The position numbers and the translations under genes are program-made. A DNA stretch of 64,000 nt, taken from positions 1-64,000 of the forward strand of contig NZ_JBHTFQ010000013.1 in assembly GCF_042666235.1 (NCBI RefSeq), written 5' to 3'. Positions 52,305 to 61,409 of this stretch are shown piece after piece. Numbering within the stretch: the first letter of the stretch is position 1; every line of letters starts with the position of its first letter. This stretch comes from Halodurantibacterium daqingensis. Its GTDB lineage: Bacteria > Pseudomonadota > Alphaproteobacteria > Rhodobacterales > Rhodobacteraceae. The notes beneath the pieces are model-generated. The model was not told the DNA's origin. It ran no database searches and was given only the letters and a program-made list of their open reading frames with translations.

Positions 52305-53330
52305 TCATCCTTTCAGCTTGAAGGTGCGGGCGACGATCTCGCCCCAGGGGCGCGCGGCCGAGGAGCGGCCGGGCTGCGGGTGATGGGGTGCGATCTCGGG
52401 CTCGGCCTCGGCCCTGGCGGCGAGGAGCACGGTGCGCACCTCATCGAGGCTCGCGTCCTCTTCGAGGAAACGGCCGGCCATCTGCGCCTGGCCGGCAAGG
52501 CGGCAGAGATCGATGACGGCCCGGGCGTGGCCAATGGCCTCGGCCCGGATCACGGCAGGATCCGGCGGCGCGCCGCTGGGCGGTGGCGTCTCGGCCGGAG
52601 GCTGAGCGGTGTCGGCGGCGGCGGCCTGCTCGTTTTCGACATCAGAAAGCTGATCGCCTTCGGCGGCCTCGTCGGTGTCCTCGTCCGCTTCGATCTCGAC
52701 GCAGTCGCTTTCGTCATCGAGCTCCAGCTCGGTTTCGATAGCGTCGACCAGGATAGGCGGCGCATTGCGGAAGCGCCCAATGTCGAAGTTCGCGGCGATG
52801 CGGACGGGCTCGATCAGCCGGTCGGCGAAGCCCTGCGCCACGGCGTCCGACGCGTCGAACCATGTCTCGGCGGCCATGAGCGCGGAGACCTCTTCCGGCG
52901 TCCGGCCGGATTTCGCGGCATAGCCGGAGACGAGGCTGCCCTTCACCTTGTCGAGCGCCTCGGCCATGGCGCGCATGTCCTCGGCCGTGCCCATGACGAG
53001 GCCGGCGGGGTCGTGGATCATCAGGAAGGCGTTCTCCGGCATGACGATCTCGTCGCCCGCCATCGCGATGTAGGAGGCAGCCGAGGCGGCGATGCCGTCG
53101 ATCCAGACCGTGACCGGGCCCGCGTGCCGTTTCAGCGCGTTGTGGATAGCGACTGCGTCGAAGACCGACCCGCCGGGGCTGTTGAGCCGCAGATCGACGG
53201 GCGTGCCCTCAGGCAACGCGCCCAGTTCGGCCAGAAAACCCTTCGCCGAGACCCCGTAGGCGCCGATCTCGTCATAGATCGCCACTTCCGCACCGGTCCC
53301 CCGGGCGCGGATCGCATACCAGTTTGCCAT
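52305..53330 (-). CDS. Head maturation protease (ClpP/S49 family)
   Basis: The 341-residue product has a ClpP-like serine protease domain: LNSPGGSVFDAVAIHNAL, the nucleophile in GIAASAASYIAMAG and the histidine in FLMIHDPAGLVMG. The C-terminal part (residues about 195-341) is acidic and disordered, then helical, like the scaffold-bearing tails of lambda GpC. It trims capsid and portal during head maturation. ATG at 53330 with GGAG is the chosen start. Confidence 0.93.
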   Translation of the reverse strand: MANWYAIRARGTGAEVAIYDEIGAYGVSAKGFLAELGALPEGTPVDLRLNSPGGSVFDAVAIHNALKRHAGPVTVWIDGIAASAASYIAMAGDEIVMPENAFLMIHDPAGLVMGTAEDMRAMAEALDKVKGSLVSGYAAKSGRTPEEVSALMAAETWFDASDAVAQGFADRLIEPVRIAANFDIGRFRNAPPILVDAIETELELDDESDCVEIEADEDTDEAAEGDQLSDVENEQAAAADTAQPPAETPPPSGAPPDPAVIRAEAIGHARAVIDLCRLAGQAQMAGRFLEEDASLDEVRTVLLAARAEAEPEIAPHHPQPGRSSAARPWGEIVARTFKLKG

Positions 53331-53334
53331 GTCG

Positions 53335-54897
53335 TCACTCCTGTTCGGTGGCCGGATCGGTCGCGTCGGCGCCGCCATCCGTGTTGTTGCCGGCGCCGTC
53401 GCCGGGCTCGGCCCGGGTCGCCGGCGTCGCGCGGGCGCCCTGCGTCCCGCCGGGGCTGGTGCGGTAGCGCAGGCCGAGACCCGTCGCGCGCGCGGCGTCG
53501 GCGGCGTTCTCGCGGTCGACTTCCTCGACGTCGTAGCCGGTGGCCTCGACCACCTTGCGCCGCGAGGTGATGCCGGCCTCCATCGCCAGCACCTGCGCCT
53601 GGATGTCCTTCAACGGATCGACCCAGTCCCAGCGCGGCGGAATCCACTGCACCGGTCGCACCTCTGCCGGATCGGCGTCGAGCGCGCCCGAGAGCACCGC
53701 CGTCTCCAACCAGCGTTGCCAGACTGCACGGCAGAGCTGGTGCACGATGACGCCGTGCTGCAGCTGGCCGATGCGGCGGCGGAACTCGACGAGTTCGGCG
53801 CGCAGGGACGAGTAGTTCGCCTGCCGCACATCCCCGGTGACGAGGTGATACGGCAGCCCCAGCGAGGCTGAGACCGCCAGCAGCGTGCGGTACTGGAACG
53901 CCTCGTAGCCGCCGCCGACATCCGCCGGCGACGAGAACTTCACATCCTCGCCCGGCAGCAGCACCTGCATCGTGCCGGGCTCGAGGCTCGCAATGGCGGC
54001 GCCGTCGAGATCCGCCTCGGCCTCGCCCATCATGGGCTCTTCGGGCGCGGTCTTGGTGATGAAGCCCGCGAACATCGCCGCGGTCTTCTTCCGGTCGAGT
54101 TCGGCGTCGTCGTACTGATCGAGCAGGAACAGCCGCACCATCGCGGGTGCGATATGCGGCAGTCCCCGGATCTGGCCCGCGTCGATGGGCCGGTAGATGT
54201 GCAGCACGTCGGCCGCCGGCACGCGCACCGTCTCCGGAATGTCCGCCCCCTGGTCGGTGCTGTCGCCCGGATGGCGGCGGCGGAAGTGGTAGGCCACGCG
54301 CCGGCCGATCCCGTCGAACTCGATCCCGCATCGGATGCGGTTGCCGTTTCCCGCCGTCTCCGTCTTCTCGAAGGGCAGCATCTCCGACTGTAGAAGCTGC
54401 AGCTGCACCGGGACCAGCAGCCCATCCTCTGCGCGACGGGGACGCAGCCGGACGAAGCATTCGCCCGCGACGAACATCTCGCGCGCGACCATGGCCTGCA
54501 GGCCGTAGAAGTCGGTCAACGCGTCCGCATCGGCCTCGTCGGTCCAGGCGAGCCAGAGCCGCTGCACCCTGTCGCGGAGATCCGCGTCCCCGATCAACGA
54601 GGACGGCTTGATCCCGTCGCCGACGAGGTTCGCGGCGAAGGCCTCGCAGGCGTTGGTGGCATAGCCGTTCGTGACCACCAACTCGCGAGACCGAGCCAGC
54701 AGCCGCGGGCCGCCCGAGGCGACCAGCGCGTTGATGTTCTCGAGCGGCGGGTTCCAGCCGCGCAGCCGCCGCTTCGCCATGGCGCCTTCGAGACGGGCGC
54801 GCAGTCCAGAGGGACCGTGGCTCCGGGGGAGCCGCGTAAGCCCGGAGGACGCGGGACCGCCGGGGGCGCGGCGGCGGAAACGGTCGAAGAGGCCCAT
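53335..54897 (-). CDS. Portal protein (lambda GpB family)
   Basis: The 520-residue product has the lambda portal pattern: WNPPLENINALVASGGPRLLARSRELV, GWYATNACEAF-like NGYATNACEAFAANLVGDGIKPSS, FVAGECFVRLRPR and the RGLPHIAPAMVRLFLLDQYDDAELDRKKTAAMFAGFITK helix. The C-terminus is disordered. Twelve copies form the DNA entry ring of the head. Confidence 0.95.
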   Translation of the reverse strand: MGLFDRFRRRAPGGPASSGLTRLPRSHGPSGLRARLEGAMAKRRLRGWNPPLENINALVASGGPRLLARSRELVVTNGYATNACEAFAANLVGDGIKPSSLIGDADLRDRVQRLWLAWTDEADADALTDFYGLQAMVAREMFVAGECFVRLRPRRAEDGLLVPVQLQLLQSEMLPFEKTETAGNGNRIRCGIEFDGIGRRVAYHFRRRHPGDSTDQGADIPETVRVPAADVLHIYRPIDAGQIRGLPHIAPAMVRLFLLDQYDDAELDRKKTAAMFAGFITKTAPEEPMMGEAEADLDGAAIASLEPGTMQVLLPGEDVKFSSPADVGGGYEAFQYRTLLAVSASLGLPYHLVTGDVRQANYSSLRAELVEFRRRIGQLQHGVIVHQLCRAVWQRWLETAVLSGALDADPAEVRPVQWIPPRWDWVDPLKDIQAQVLAMEAGITSRRKVVEATGYDVEEVDRENAADAARATGLGLRYRTSPGGTQGARATPATRAEPGDGAGNNTDGGADATDPATEQE

Positions 54898-54900
54898 GGC

Positions 54901-55116
54901 TCAGAGCCCCTTTGCTGTCGTCACGCGCAGCTGCCGGACAATCCGACGCCCCTCGGCCGCGGCGATCTCGCGATCCAGCGCCTCGATGGCCCGGTCGATC
55001 TCGGCCACGCTCCGATAGTCCACGGTCTTGCCGTCATAGCTCACCCGAGCCACCCCCGAGGACCGCTGCGCGGTCAGCGCGTCGCGGCGGGCGCGGAGCT
55101 CTGCGGCCGTGGCCAT
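54901..55116 (-). CDS. GpW-like head completion protein
   Basis: The 71-residue product is helical with a short beta hairpin (ARVSYDGKTVDYRSVAEIDRAIEALDREIAAAEGRRIVRQ), matching lambda GpW in size and layout. It lies between the large terminase and portal genes as in lambda. It seals the head connector after packaging. Confidence 0.88.
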   Translation of the reverse strand: MATAAELRARRDALTAQRSSGVARVSYDGKTVDYRSVAEIDRAIEALDREIAAAEGRRIVRQLRVTTAKGL

Positions 55117-55119
55117 GGA

Positions 55120-57114
55120 TCACCTCATGTAGCTCGAGCGCACCGTGCGCCGGCGCGGCGTCTTTCGTGTCGGGCCGGACGGCACCGTTGCCGCACCGTC
55201 CGTTGGCCCGTCCTGCTTCGCCACACCGAGCTGGGCCTCCAGATCGGCCCACCGCGCCTCCGGCCAGCGATCCGCCCCGAGGATCCACGCGGCCGCGCGG
55301 GCATAGACCCGGGTGTCCAGCGCCTCGTTGCGCTCGCGGAGCTTCTGCCATTCGAGCCGCGTGAAGCCACGCTTGCCCTTCACCGTCACCAGCTGCTCGG
55401 CGGTCAGCTGCTTGACCCATTCGCCGTCCGCCCAGTCCGGCAGGTGGATCGTGCCGGGCGGGCACAGAGCGCCCACCGCCTGTTCCTCCCTCGTCGGCCG
55501 GTCCTGCCGCAGGAAGCGATAGGTCTCGGCCTTGAAGGTCGAGGTGGCCACGGTCCAGAGCCGGGCCCCGCGCCGGAGCCGCTTGCCGGCGACGGTGGCA
55601 TCGACATAGGTCGGCCCGGTCACCGGGCTCGTCCGGGTGAACCCCTCGACACCCTTCACCGGCGCAACCTGCGCGAACCCGACCTGGCGCGACCAGGCAT
55701 AGACCGCGCTGGTCTCGTAGCCCGTGTCGATCGCGAGCCGGGCGAGCGACAGCAGCTGCCCCGAGGCGTGCGTCCAAGTCCGTCCGAGCAGATCCGTCAG
55801 CTGCTGCCAGCAGGCCGGATCACCGGGGCCGCCCTCGAGCACAAGGTGATCGACGAGCCAGCTTTCCAGCCCGCGGCCCCAGGCCCAGACGTCGACCTCG
55901 ATCCGGTCCTTCTGGACGTCGGCGCCCGCGGTCAGGAACAAGCCGCGCTCAGGGACCGTGCCCGGGGACCACGCTTCGCGCCGGTCGGCCAGCCGCTGCC
56001 AGTCGGGCGCCTCGCCGGTCTCCATCCAGGTCTCGCCGAGGATGGTGTTCCGGAACGCCCGCATCGCCTCGTCGCTGCCCCGTGCCGCCTCATGTGCCCG
56101 CGCGATCCGCTGCCAGCTGAGCCAGCCCACCGGCGAATAGAGCGCCGAGAGGTGGTAGCCGACCGTCGCCGGATCGGTGGCCGTGGCGGTCGCACGCCAC
56201 TCGCCGCGCTCGAGCATCCTCGTCTTGTGGTGCTCGGCGATTGCCGCGTCGCAGCCCTCGCAGAGATACTCGGCCGTCTCCGGCCGCCCCTTTTCCCAGC
56301 GCAGCCGCTCGAACCTCAGCCACTGCATCGCGTCACAATGCGGGCACGGCACGAAGTAGCGCCGCTGGTCGGACGCCTCGAACTCCCGCTCGATGCGCGA
56401 CAGCCCCCGGATCGTCGGGGTCGAGACAAGGAACACCTTGCGCCTGTGGGCGAAGGTCAGCGAGCGCGCTTCGGCCAGCGTCACCGGATCGCCTTCCTCG
56501 TCGGCCGAGGCCGGATAGGCATCGACCTCGTCGAGGAAGATGTAACGCGCCGGGGTGGACCGCAGCCCCACCGCCGAGTTCGCCCCGGTCATGATCAGGA
56601 TGCCGCCCGCGAACTCCTTCGAAAGCATCGTGTTGCCCGCGTCGCGGGACCGGGCCGGTTTGACCCGCTCCCGCAGCTCGGGGCTCTCGTCGATCAGCGG
56701 GTCGATGCGCTGGCGCGAGTTCCGCTTGGCCAGTTCCACCGTCGGCTGGACCGCGAGCATCGGCCCCGGCGCCTGGTGGATGACGAAGCCGATCCAGTTG
56801 TTGCCGGCCTCGGTCGCGCCAACCTGCGCGGCCTTCATGAAAACGATGCGCTGGGTCGGATCGCCGGGCGAGAGCCGGTCCATGATCTCGCGCATGTAGG
56901 GCGTGCGCGCGGTCCGGTACTGCCCCGGCTCGGCCGAGGCCCGCGAGGCGAGTTTCCGGTGAAGGTCCGCCCAGCTGGAGACGGTCAGATCCGCGTCGGG
57001 ACGCAGGCCCCGCGACCAGGCGCGGATCAGCGCGGCGGCGCCGTCGAACCCGATGACATCGTTATCCAAGCCCGGGTCGGATCTCCGCGAGGCTGTCGAG
57101 CTGGGCGCGGACAT
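55120..57114 (-). CDS. Large terminase subunit (lambda GpA family)
   Basis: The 664-residue product has the GpA ATPase: Walker A-like VFMKAAQVGATEAG, the Walker B strand ARYIFLDEVDAYP and the coupling motif VFLVSTPT. A zinc-binding part (CPHCD...CEGCD) follows, and the nuclease domain includes AGADVQKDRIEVDVWAWGRG. It cuts concatemers and packages DNA. The start at 57114 lies 53 bases inside the small terminase gene; a later start is possible. Confidence 0.95.
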   Translation of the reverse strand: MSAPSSTASRRSDPGLDNDVIGFDGAAALIRAWSRGLRPDADLTVSSWADLHRKLASRASAEPGQYRTARTPYMREIMDRLSPGDPTQRIVFMKAAQVGATEAGNNWIGFVIHQAPGPMLAVQPTVELAKRNSRQRIDPLIDESPELRERVKPARSRDAGNTMLSKEFAGGILIMTGANSAVGLRSTPARYIFLDEVDAYPASADEEGDPVTLAEARSLTFAHRRKVFLVSTPTIRGLSRIEREFEASDQRRYFVPCPHCDAMQWLRFERLRWEKGRPETAEYLCEGCDAAIAEHHKTRMLERGEWRATATATDPATVGYHLSALYSPVGWLSWQRIARAHEAARGSDEAMRAFRNTILGETWMETGEAPDWQRLADRREAWSPGTVPERGLFLTAGADVQKDRIEVDVWAWGRGLESWLVDHLVLEGGPGDPACWQQLTDLLGRTWTHASGQLLSLARLAIDTGYETSAVYAWSRQVGFAQVAPVKGVEGFTRTSPVTGPTYVDATVAGKRLRRGARLWTVATSTFKAETYRFLRQDRPTREEQAVGALCPPGTIHLPDWADGEWVKQLTAEQLVTVKGKRGFTRLEWQKLRERNEALDTRVYARAAAWILGADRWPEARWADLEAQLGVAKQDGPTDGAATVPSGPTRKTPRRRTVRSSYMR

Positions 57115-57646
57115 GGGCCTCCAGAACCTTCTGTATCAGCGCCGCCTCCACCTCGCACCCGTCCCCCAGCGCCGCGGTGATCTCCGAGGCCATCAGCGCC
57201 GCGACGCGCGCCGGCCAGGTCACCCATGCGTCGCGCTCGTCGCGCGCGAGCCGGAAAATCAGCGTCTCCGCCCGGGCGCGGTCGACCAGCTCCCCCTTCA
57301 GCTTCTGGAGCCGGATACGCCGCTCCTGCGCCTTCAGCACCTCGTTCGCGGTCTTGGCCTGCAGGAACGTCGTACCGCCACCGAGGGCCGGGGTGGACAG
57401 CCCCTGTTCTCTTAGCGTGTCGCCCACGGCGGCGACGGCGGCCTCGGGCACGGGCTTCAGCTTCGGCGCGGGCGGCTTGCGGGTCTTCGACGGGTCGGTC
57501 GTCTCTGCACGCTGCTTGTCCGAAGCCGCGGCGTCGATGCTGCCATCCTCGTGCAGGACGAGCCGGCCGGCGGCCTTCGCCTTCTGGATCGCGCCGCGCG
57601 ACAGCCCGACATGGGCGGCGTACTGGCGCTCGCTCATGCCCTGCAT
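57062..57646 (-). CDS. Small terminase-like subunit (Nu1 type)
   Basis: The 194-residue product starts with a winged-helix-like segment (SERQYAAHVGLSRGAIQKAKAAGRLVLHEDGSID), as in Nu1 DNA recognition, and continues with a long helical C-terminus (LKAQERRIRLQKLKGELVDRARAETLIFRLARDERDAW). It recognises the packaging site and recruits the large subunit. It overlaps the large terminase gene by 53 bases. ATG 57637 is an alternative start. Confidence 0.8.
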   Translation of the reverse strand: MQGMSERQYAAHVGLSRGAIQKAKAAGRLVLHEDGSIDAAASDKQRAETTDPSKTRKPPAPKLKPVPEAAVAAVGDTLREQGLSTPALGGGTTFLQAKTANEVLKAQERRIRLQKLKGELVDRARAETLIFRLARDERDAWVTWPARVAALMASEITAALGDGCEVEAALIQKVLEAHVRAQLDSLAEIRPGLG

Positions 57647-57758
57647 CGCCAGCCCCGATTATCATTCAAAGTCAGTTGCTTATCGAGTTGATAAGCCGCG
57701 CCACCGGAGCGAACGTCGATCCCACAAGGACGATGCAACTCACCACGGAGCCACAACG

Positions 57759-58031
57759 ATGACCACGCGCCTGAACCCGATCACCACCCCGCGCCACGAA
57801 CTCCGCGCCGAGAAGGCGCGCAGGAACAAGGAAGCCGCGCTCGCGGCCTTCATCGGCAAGAAGGCCGAAATCGACGAGATGCTCGCCCGACTGCAGGCGC
57901 TGAGCGACGATCATTTCAACTGCGCCCCCGACGAGGCGGGCTGGGCGATGGTCGGCACCCTCGAACACTACGCCAGCCTCTTGAAGCGCATCACCGACAG
58001 CGCCTTCGGCGAGGGCGAGCACGCCCGCTGA
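57759..58031 (+). CDS. Small hypothetical phage protein
   Basis: The 90-residue product is helical and charged (RHELRAEKARRNKEAALAAFIGKKAEIDEMLARLQAL), then a tail with FNCAPDEAGWAMVGTLEHYASLLKRI. It is transcribed opposite to the terminase genes. The ORF is open far upstream; ATG 57759 is preferred after GGAG. Function is unknown. Confidence 0.6.
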   Translation: MTTRLNPITTPRHELRAEKARRNKEAALAAFIGKKAEIDEMLARLQALSDDHFNCAPDEAGWAMVGTLEHYASLLKRITDSAFGEGEHAR

Positions 58032-58126
58032 TCTCCGGCGCGGCCGGAACTCCTGCCGCGCGCCCTGCGCGGCTCGGGGTCGTAGAAGGCGCCGCATGAC
58101 GCGGGCCCGAATACGGAGACGACCCC

Positions 58127-58696
58127 ATGACCAAGCTTTCCGACACCCAAGCCATAATCCTAGGCGCCGCCGCACAGCGCGAGGACCGCATCGCCTTGCC
58201 GCTGCCCGACAGCCTGCGCGGCGGCGCCGCCACCAAGGTGGTCGGCGCGATGCTCTCCAAGGGCTTCCTCGAAGAGGTCGACGCCGACCTGCGCAAGGGC
58301 GAACCCATGTGGCGCGAGACCGGCGACGGACACGGCGTCACGCTGGTCGCCACCAACGCAGGTCTCGCCGCCATCGGCATCGAGCCCGAGGACGCGAACC
58401 CCGCGCCTGCGGGTGCGACGGTCGCGCCAATCGAGGAGCCCGCGCCGGACACCCCCATCGAACCGAAGGCCGCGCCCAAGACGCGCACGCCGCGTGAGGG
58501 CACCAAGCAGGCCACCCTGATCGCCATGCTGCGCGCGCCAGAAGGAGCCACCCTCGACGAGATCGTAGCCGCTACTGGGTGGTTGCCGCATACCGCGAGG
58601 GGTGCAATGTCCGGCGCACTGAAAAAGAAGCTGGGCCTGACCATTACCTCCGACAAAGTCGACGGAAGGGGGCGCGTCTACGCCATCCGTGACTGA
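58127..58696 (+). CDS. DUF3489 family protein
   Basis: The 189-residue product has two winged-helix-like parts, SDTQAIILGAAAQREDRIALPLP and, after a proline-rich linker, GTKQATLIAMLRAPEGATLDEIVAATGWLPHTARGAMSGALKKKLGLTITSDKVDGRGRVYAI, the latter typical of DUF3489. It probably binds DNA as a regulator. It lies 95 bases after the small 90-residue gene on the same strand. Confidence 0.85.
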   Translation: MTKLSDTQAIILGAAAQREDRIALPLPDSLRGGAATKVVGAMLSKGFLEEVDADLRKGEPMWRETGDGHGVTLVATNAGLAAIGIEPEDANPAPAGATVAPIEEPAPDTPIEPKAAPKTRTPREGTKQATLIAMLRAPEGATLDEIVAATGWLPHTARGAMSGALKKKLGLTITSDKVDGRGRVYAIRD

Positions 58697-58749
58697 CGCT
58701 CCGCACCGAAACGGACAGTTGCCGCCGCCCAACGCCGGGCGGCGGTTCT

Positions 58750-58974
58750 TCATTCTACATTCCGCATCCGGATCGCCTCGAACACGCGACGCAGCAGGTA
58801 GCCGCGCGCCAGCGAGACGCCGACAAAGGCGAGGCCGATGGTCAGATGTTCGGTGAGCCCCGTCTCGATCCCGAACCACGGGAACACGATGATCTGCGTG
58901 GCGACGGCCAAAACGTAGCCAACGACAACGTTTGCCGCCGCCTCGGCCATCGACATGATGCGGCTCTGCTTCAT
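58750..58974 (-). CDS. DUF7220-like small membrane protein
   Basis: The 74-residue product has two hydrophobic helices (ANVVVGYVLAVATQIIVFPWFG and EHLTIGLAFVGVSLARGYLL) around a short polar turn. It resembles a small phage family I recall as DUF7220. It overlaps the cytosine methyltransferase stop by 4 bases. Its function is unknown; superinfection exclusion is one possibility. Confidence 0.7.
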   Translation of the reverse strand: MKQSRIMSMAEAAANVVVGYVLAVATQIIVFPWFGIETGLTEHLTIGLAFVGVSLARGYLLRRVFEAIRMRNVE

Positions 58975-59960
58975 CGCAGGCTCTCCAGAAACGCCGTCAC
59001 GAATTCCGCTGCGAGCGGCGGCACGATCGCATTGCCGTAGCCCCGCAGCAGGCCCATGCGGCCGGGTATCCCATCAGCCAGCGGGAATGTTCCGGGCTCA
59101 ACGGGCCTCCATCGGTCATCCCGGCAGAGGAGCCAGTCCGGATCTCGCCAGACGCCGTCCGTCGCATTGGCCCCGGCAGGGTCGGCGCCATCGACCAGTC
59201 CACCAGCTTCACCGTCCTGCGGCTCGCATCGGTGTTGCCGGCCGCATTGTATCGCTTCGTGGCGGGCGAGCCCGCCATCGCCGTCGGCCAACCCGCCAGC
59301 CAGACCTGTCGGCCGAGCAGCGCATTGATCGGCACCGACCGGCATTCCGATCCGTCCTTGTGATCCCTCGCCGAGGCCGTCGCCCAACCCGCGAGTGACT
59401 GCGTCCAAGGCGACGGCGCCGAAGAACAGGCGCTGGCGGATGTGCGGCGCGCCGATGCCCGCAGCCGGCAGATCGGCCGCCGCGACGGCGTAAGATGCCG
59501 CTTCCAGGTCTGCCGCCAGAGCGTCGAACCACGCCCAGCCAGCCGGGCCCTCAACTGCCGCGCGAGACTTTCTGCCAACCGGTCCGAGCACTGCCGCGCT
59601 CGCGACCTGCTCGCCGAAGACGAACTCCGGGCGGCAGGCTGCGACGAGCCGCAGGAAGGCCGGGGCGAGGTGGCGGTCATCGTCCTGTCCCTTGCGCTGC
59701 CCGGCCTGGCTGAAGGGCTGGCAGGGCGGCGAGCCGGTCCAAACCGGCAGGCTCTCGGCCACGCCCGCGAGGCGCAGTGCGTAGGGCCAGCCGCCGATTC
59801 CGGCGAAGAAATGGCATTGCGCGAAGCCGCGCAGGTCGGCGGGCTCGACGTCGAGGATGGAACGCTCGTCCACATCGCCATCTGGCAGCAGCCCGGCCGC
59901 GATCAACTCCCGCAGCCATGCACAGGCCGCGGGGTCGGCATCGTTGTAGTAGACGGCCAT
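58971..59960 (-). CDS. DNA cytosine-5 methyltransferase
   Basis: The 329-residue product has the C5 methyltransferase motifs: I (CHFFAGIGGWPYAL), IV with the catalytic cysteine (GSPPCQPFSQAGQ), VIII-like IGAPHIRQRLFF and X (GYGNAIVPPLAAEF). The recognition region lies between VIII and X. No cognate nuclease is adjacent, so it is an orphan phage methyltransferase that could shield phage DNA from restriction. It starts in a TGATG overlap with the next methyltransferase gene. Confidence 0.9.
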   Translation of the reverse strand: MAVYYNDADPAACAWLRELIAAGLLPDGDVDERSILDVEPADLRGFAQCHFFAGIGGWPYALRLAGVAESLPVWTGSPPCQPFSQAGQRKGQDDDRHLAPAFLRLVAACRPEFVFGEQVASAAVLGPVGRKSRAAVEGPAGWAWFDALAADLEAASYAVAAADLPAAGIGAPHIRQRLFFGAVALDAVTRGLGDGLGEGSQGRIGMPVGADQCAARPTGLAGGLADGDGGLARHEAIQCGRQHRCEPQDGEAGGLVDGADPAGANATDGVWRDPDWLLCRDDRWRPVEPGTFPLADGIPGRMGLLRGYGNAIVPPLAAEFVTAFLESLR

Positions 59961-61276
59961 CAGGCGGCATCGGCCTTGTCGCCCAGCCGCTCGGCCTTCA
60001 CCTCGGCGAAGGTCCGACCATCGCCATCGAGGATCGCGTCGCACCCGGTCTCGGTCTGCCAGCGTTCGACCGCGACGTCGATGTAGGCCGGGCTGATCTC
60101 CATCGCGAAGACCCGGCGGCCGTTGGCCTCGCCCGCCATGATCTGCGAGCCCGAGCCCGAGAACGGCTCATAGCAGAGGCCGCCTCGGGCGACGTGCTGG
60201 CGCATCGGGATCCCGAAGGCGTCGAGCGGTTTCGGCGTCGGATGGTCGGGGCGCTCGTCCTTGGCGAAGGACGGCATCTCCCACGTCGAGGGCAACGTCT
60301 GCTCGGCGACCTTCGGCGGGCGGTTCGGACGGCGCCAGCCCATGAAGCAGGGCTCGTGCTTCCAGAGGTAGTGCGACCGGGTCAGGACACCCCGGTCCTT
60401 CACCCAGATGATCTGCTGATGGACGAAGGCGCCCGCCTTTTCCCAGCAGGCCTCGAGCATCGCCTGGCGGCGCGAGGCGTGCCAGCAGTACCAGGCGGCG
60501 TCCTCGGTGATTGCCTCGGCGACGGCGGCGGCGATGAAACCGTCGTAGAGGTCCGCGCCCTGGCTGCTGTCGTCCCAGGTCACGCCGTAGGACTGCGACC
60601 AGTCCTTGTTGCGGGTCGGGTGGTTCGAGCCGTCATAGTCAACGAGATACGGAGGGTCGGTCGCAAACAGGATCGCGCGCTCGCCGTTCATTAGGCGGCG
60701 CACGTCGTCGTGGCTGGTCGAGTCGCCGCAGAGCAGCCGGTGGTCGCCGAGAATCCACAGGTCGCCCGTGCGCGATGCCGGGTTGCGCGGCGGCTCGGGG
60801 ATGGTCACCGGAGGCACGGAGCTCCCGGCGCCACCTTCTTCACCGTCGTCTTCCGCGACGTAGGCCAGTAGCTTGTCGAGCTCGCCGTCCGAGAAGCCGA
60901 CGAGCGACAGGTCGAAATCCTCGGCCAGCAACTCGTTCAGCTCGGCCGAAAGCAGTGCCTCGTTCCAAGTTCCGAGTTCCGTCAGTTTATTGTCAGCAAG
61001 ACGATAGGCCCGGCGCTGCGCCTCGGTCAGATGGCCCAGCACGATGACCGGCGCCTCGGTCAGCCCCAGCTGCGTGGCGGCCAGCACACGCCCGTGTCCT
61101 GCGATCAGCTCGCCGTCCTCGCCGACGAGGCAGGGCACCGTCCAGCCGAATTCAGCCATACTGGCGGCGAGCTTCGCAACCTGCTCGGGGCCGTGCACCT
61201 TCGCATTCTTCGCGTAGGGTTGGAGGCGCGTAAGCGGCCAGTGCTCGATCCGCTCAGGCGCGAAGGAGAGGGTCAT
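59960..61276 (-). CDS. ParB-N domain plus DNA N6-adenine/N4-cytosine methyltransferase
   Basis: The 438-residue product joins an N-terminal ParB-like nuclease domain (LQPYAKNAKVHGPEQVAKLAASMAEFG, LIAGHGRVLAATQLGL) to a beta-class DNA methyltransferase: the DPPYLVDYDG catalytic motif and the AdoMet site in LCYEPFSGSGSQIMAGEANGRRVFAMEISPAYIDVA. The fusion is common in phages. It likely methylates phage DNA for protection or packaging control. It is the first gene of the late-side operon in prophage B. Confidence 0.92.
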   Translation of the reverse strand: MTLSFAPERIEHWPLTRLQPYAKNAKVHGPEQVAKLAASMAEFGWTVPCLVGEDGELIAGHGRVLAATQLGLTEAPVIVLGHLTEAQRRAYRLADNKLTELGTWNEALLSAELNELLAEDFDLSLVGFSDGELDKLLAYVAEDDGEEGGAGSSVPPVTIPEPPRNPASRTGDLWILGDHRLLCGDSTSHDDVRRLMNGERAILFATDPPYLVDYDGSNHPTRNKDWSQSYGVTWDDSSQGADLYDGFIAAAVAEAITEDAAWYCWHASRRQAMLEACWEKAGAFVHQQIIWVKDRGVLTRSHYLWKHEPCFMGWRRPNRPPKVAEQTLPSTWEMPSFAKDERPDHPTPKPLDAFGIPMRQHVARGGLCYEPFSGSGSQIMAGEANGRRVFAMEISPAYIDVAVERWQTETGCDAILDGDGRTFAEVKAERLGDKADAA

Positions 61277-61409
61277 CAGTCACTCCTGAAAACGAGTTAC
61301 GATCAGCGCCGGTGAGCACGGACGCAGCTTTGGGTCGGGATGGGGTTCCGTTGGGCCTCAAGAACCGCGATACTCTGCGCATCACAGCCACCAGTATGGA
61401 GTGCAGCCA

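Noticed and set aside
54817..57180. A 787-codon open frame opposite the terminase and portal genes
   Set aside because: It mirrors well-supported phage genes in high-GC DNA, has no domain, and reads as arginine/proline-rich sequence.
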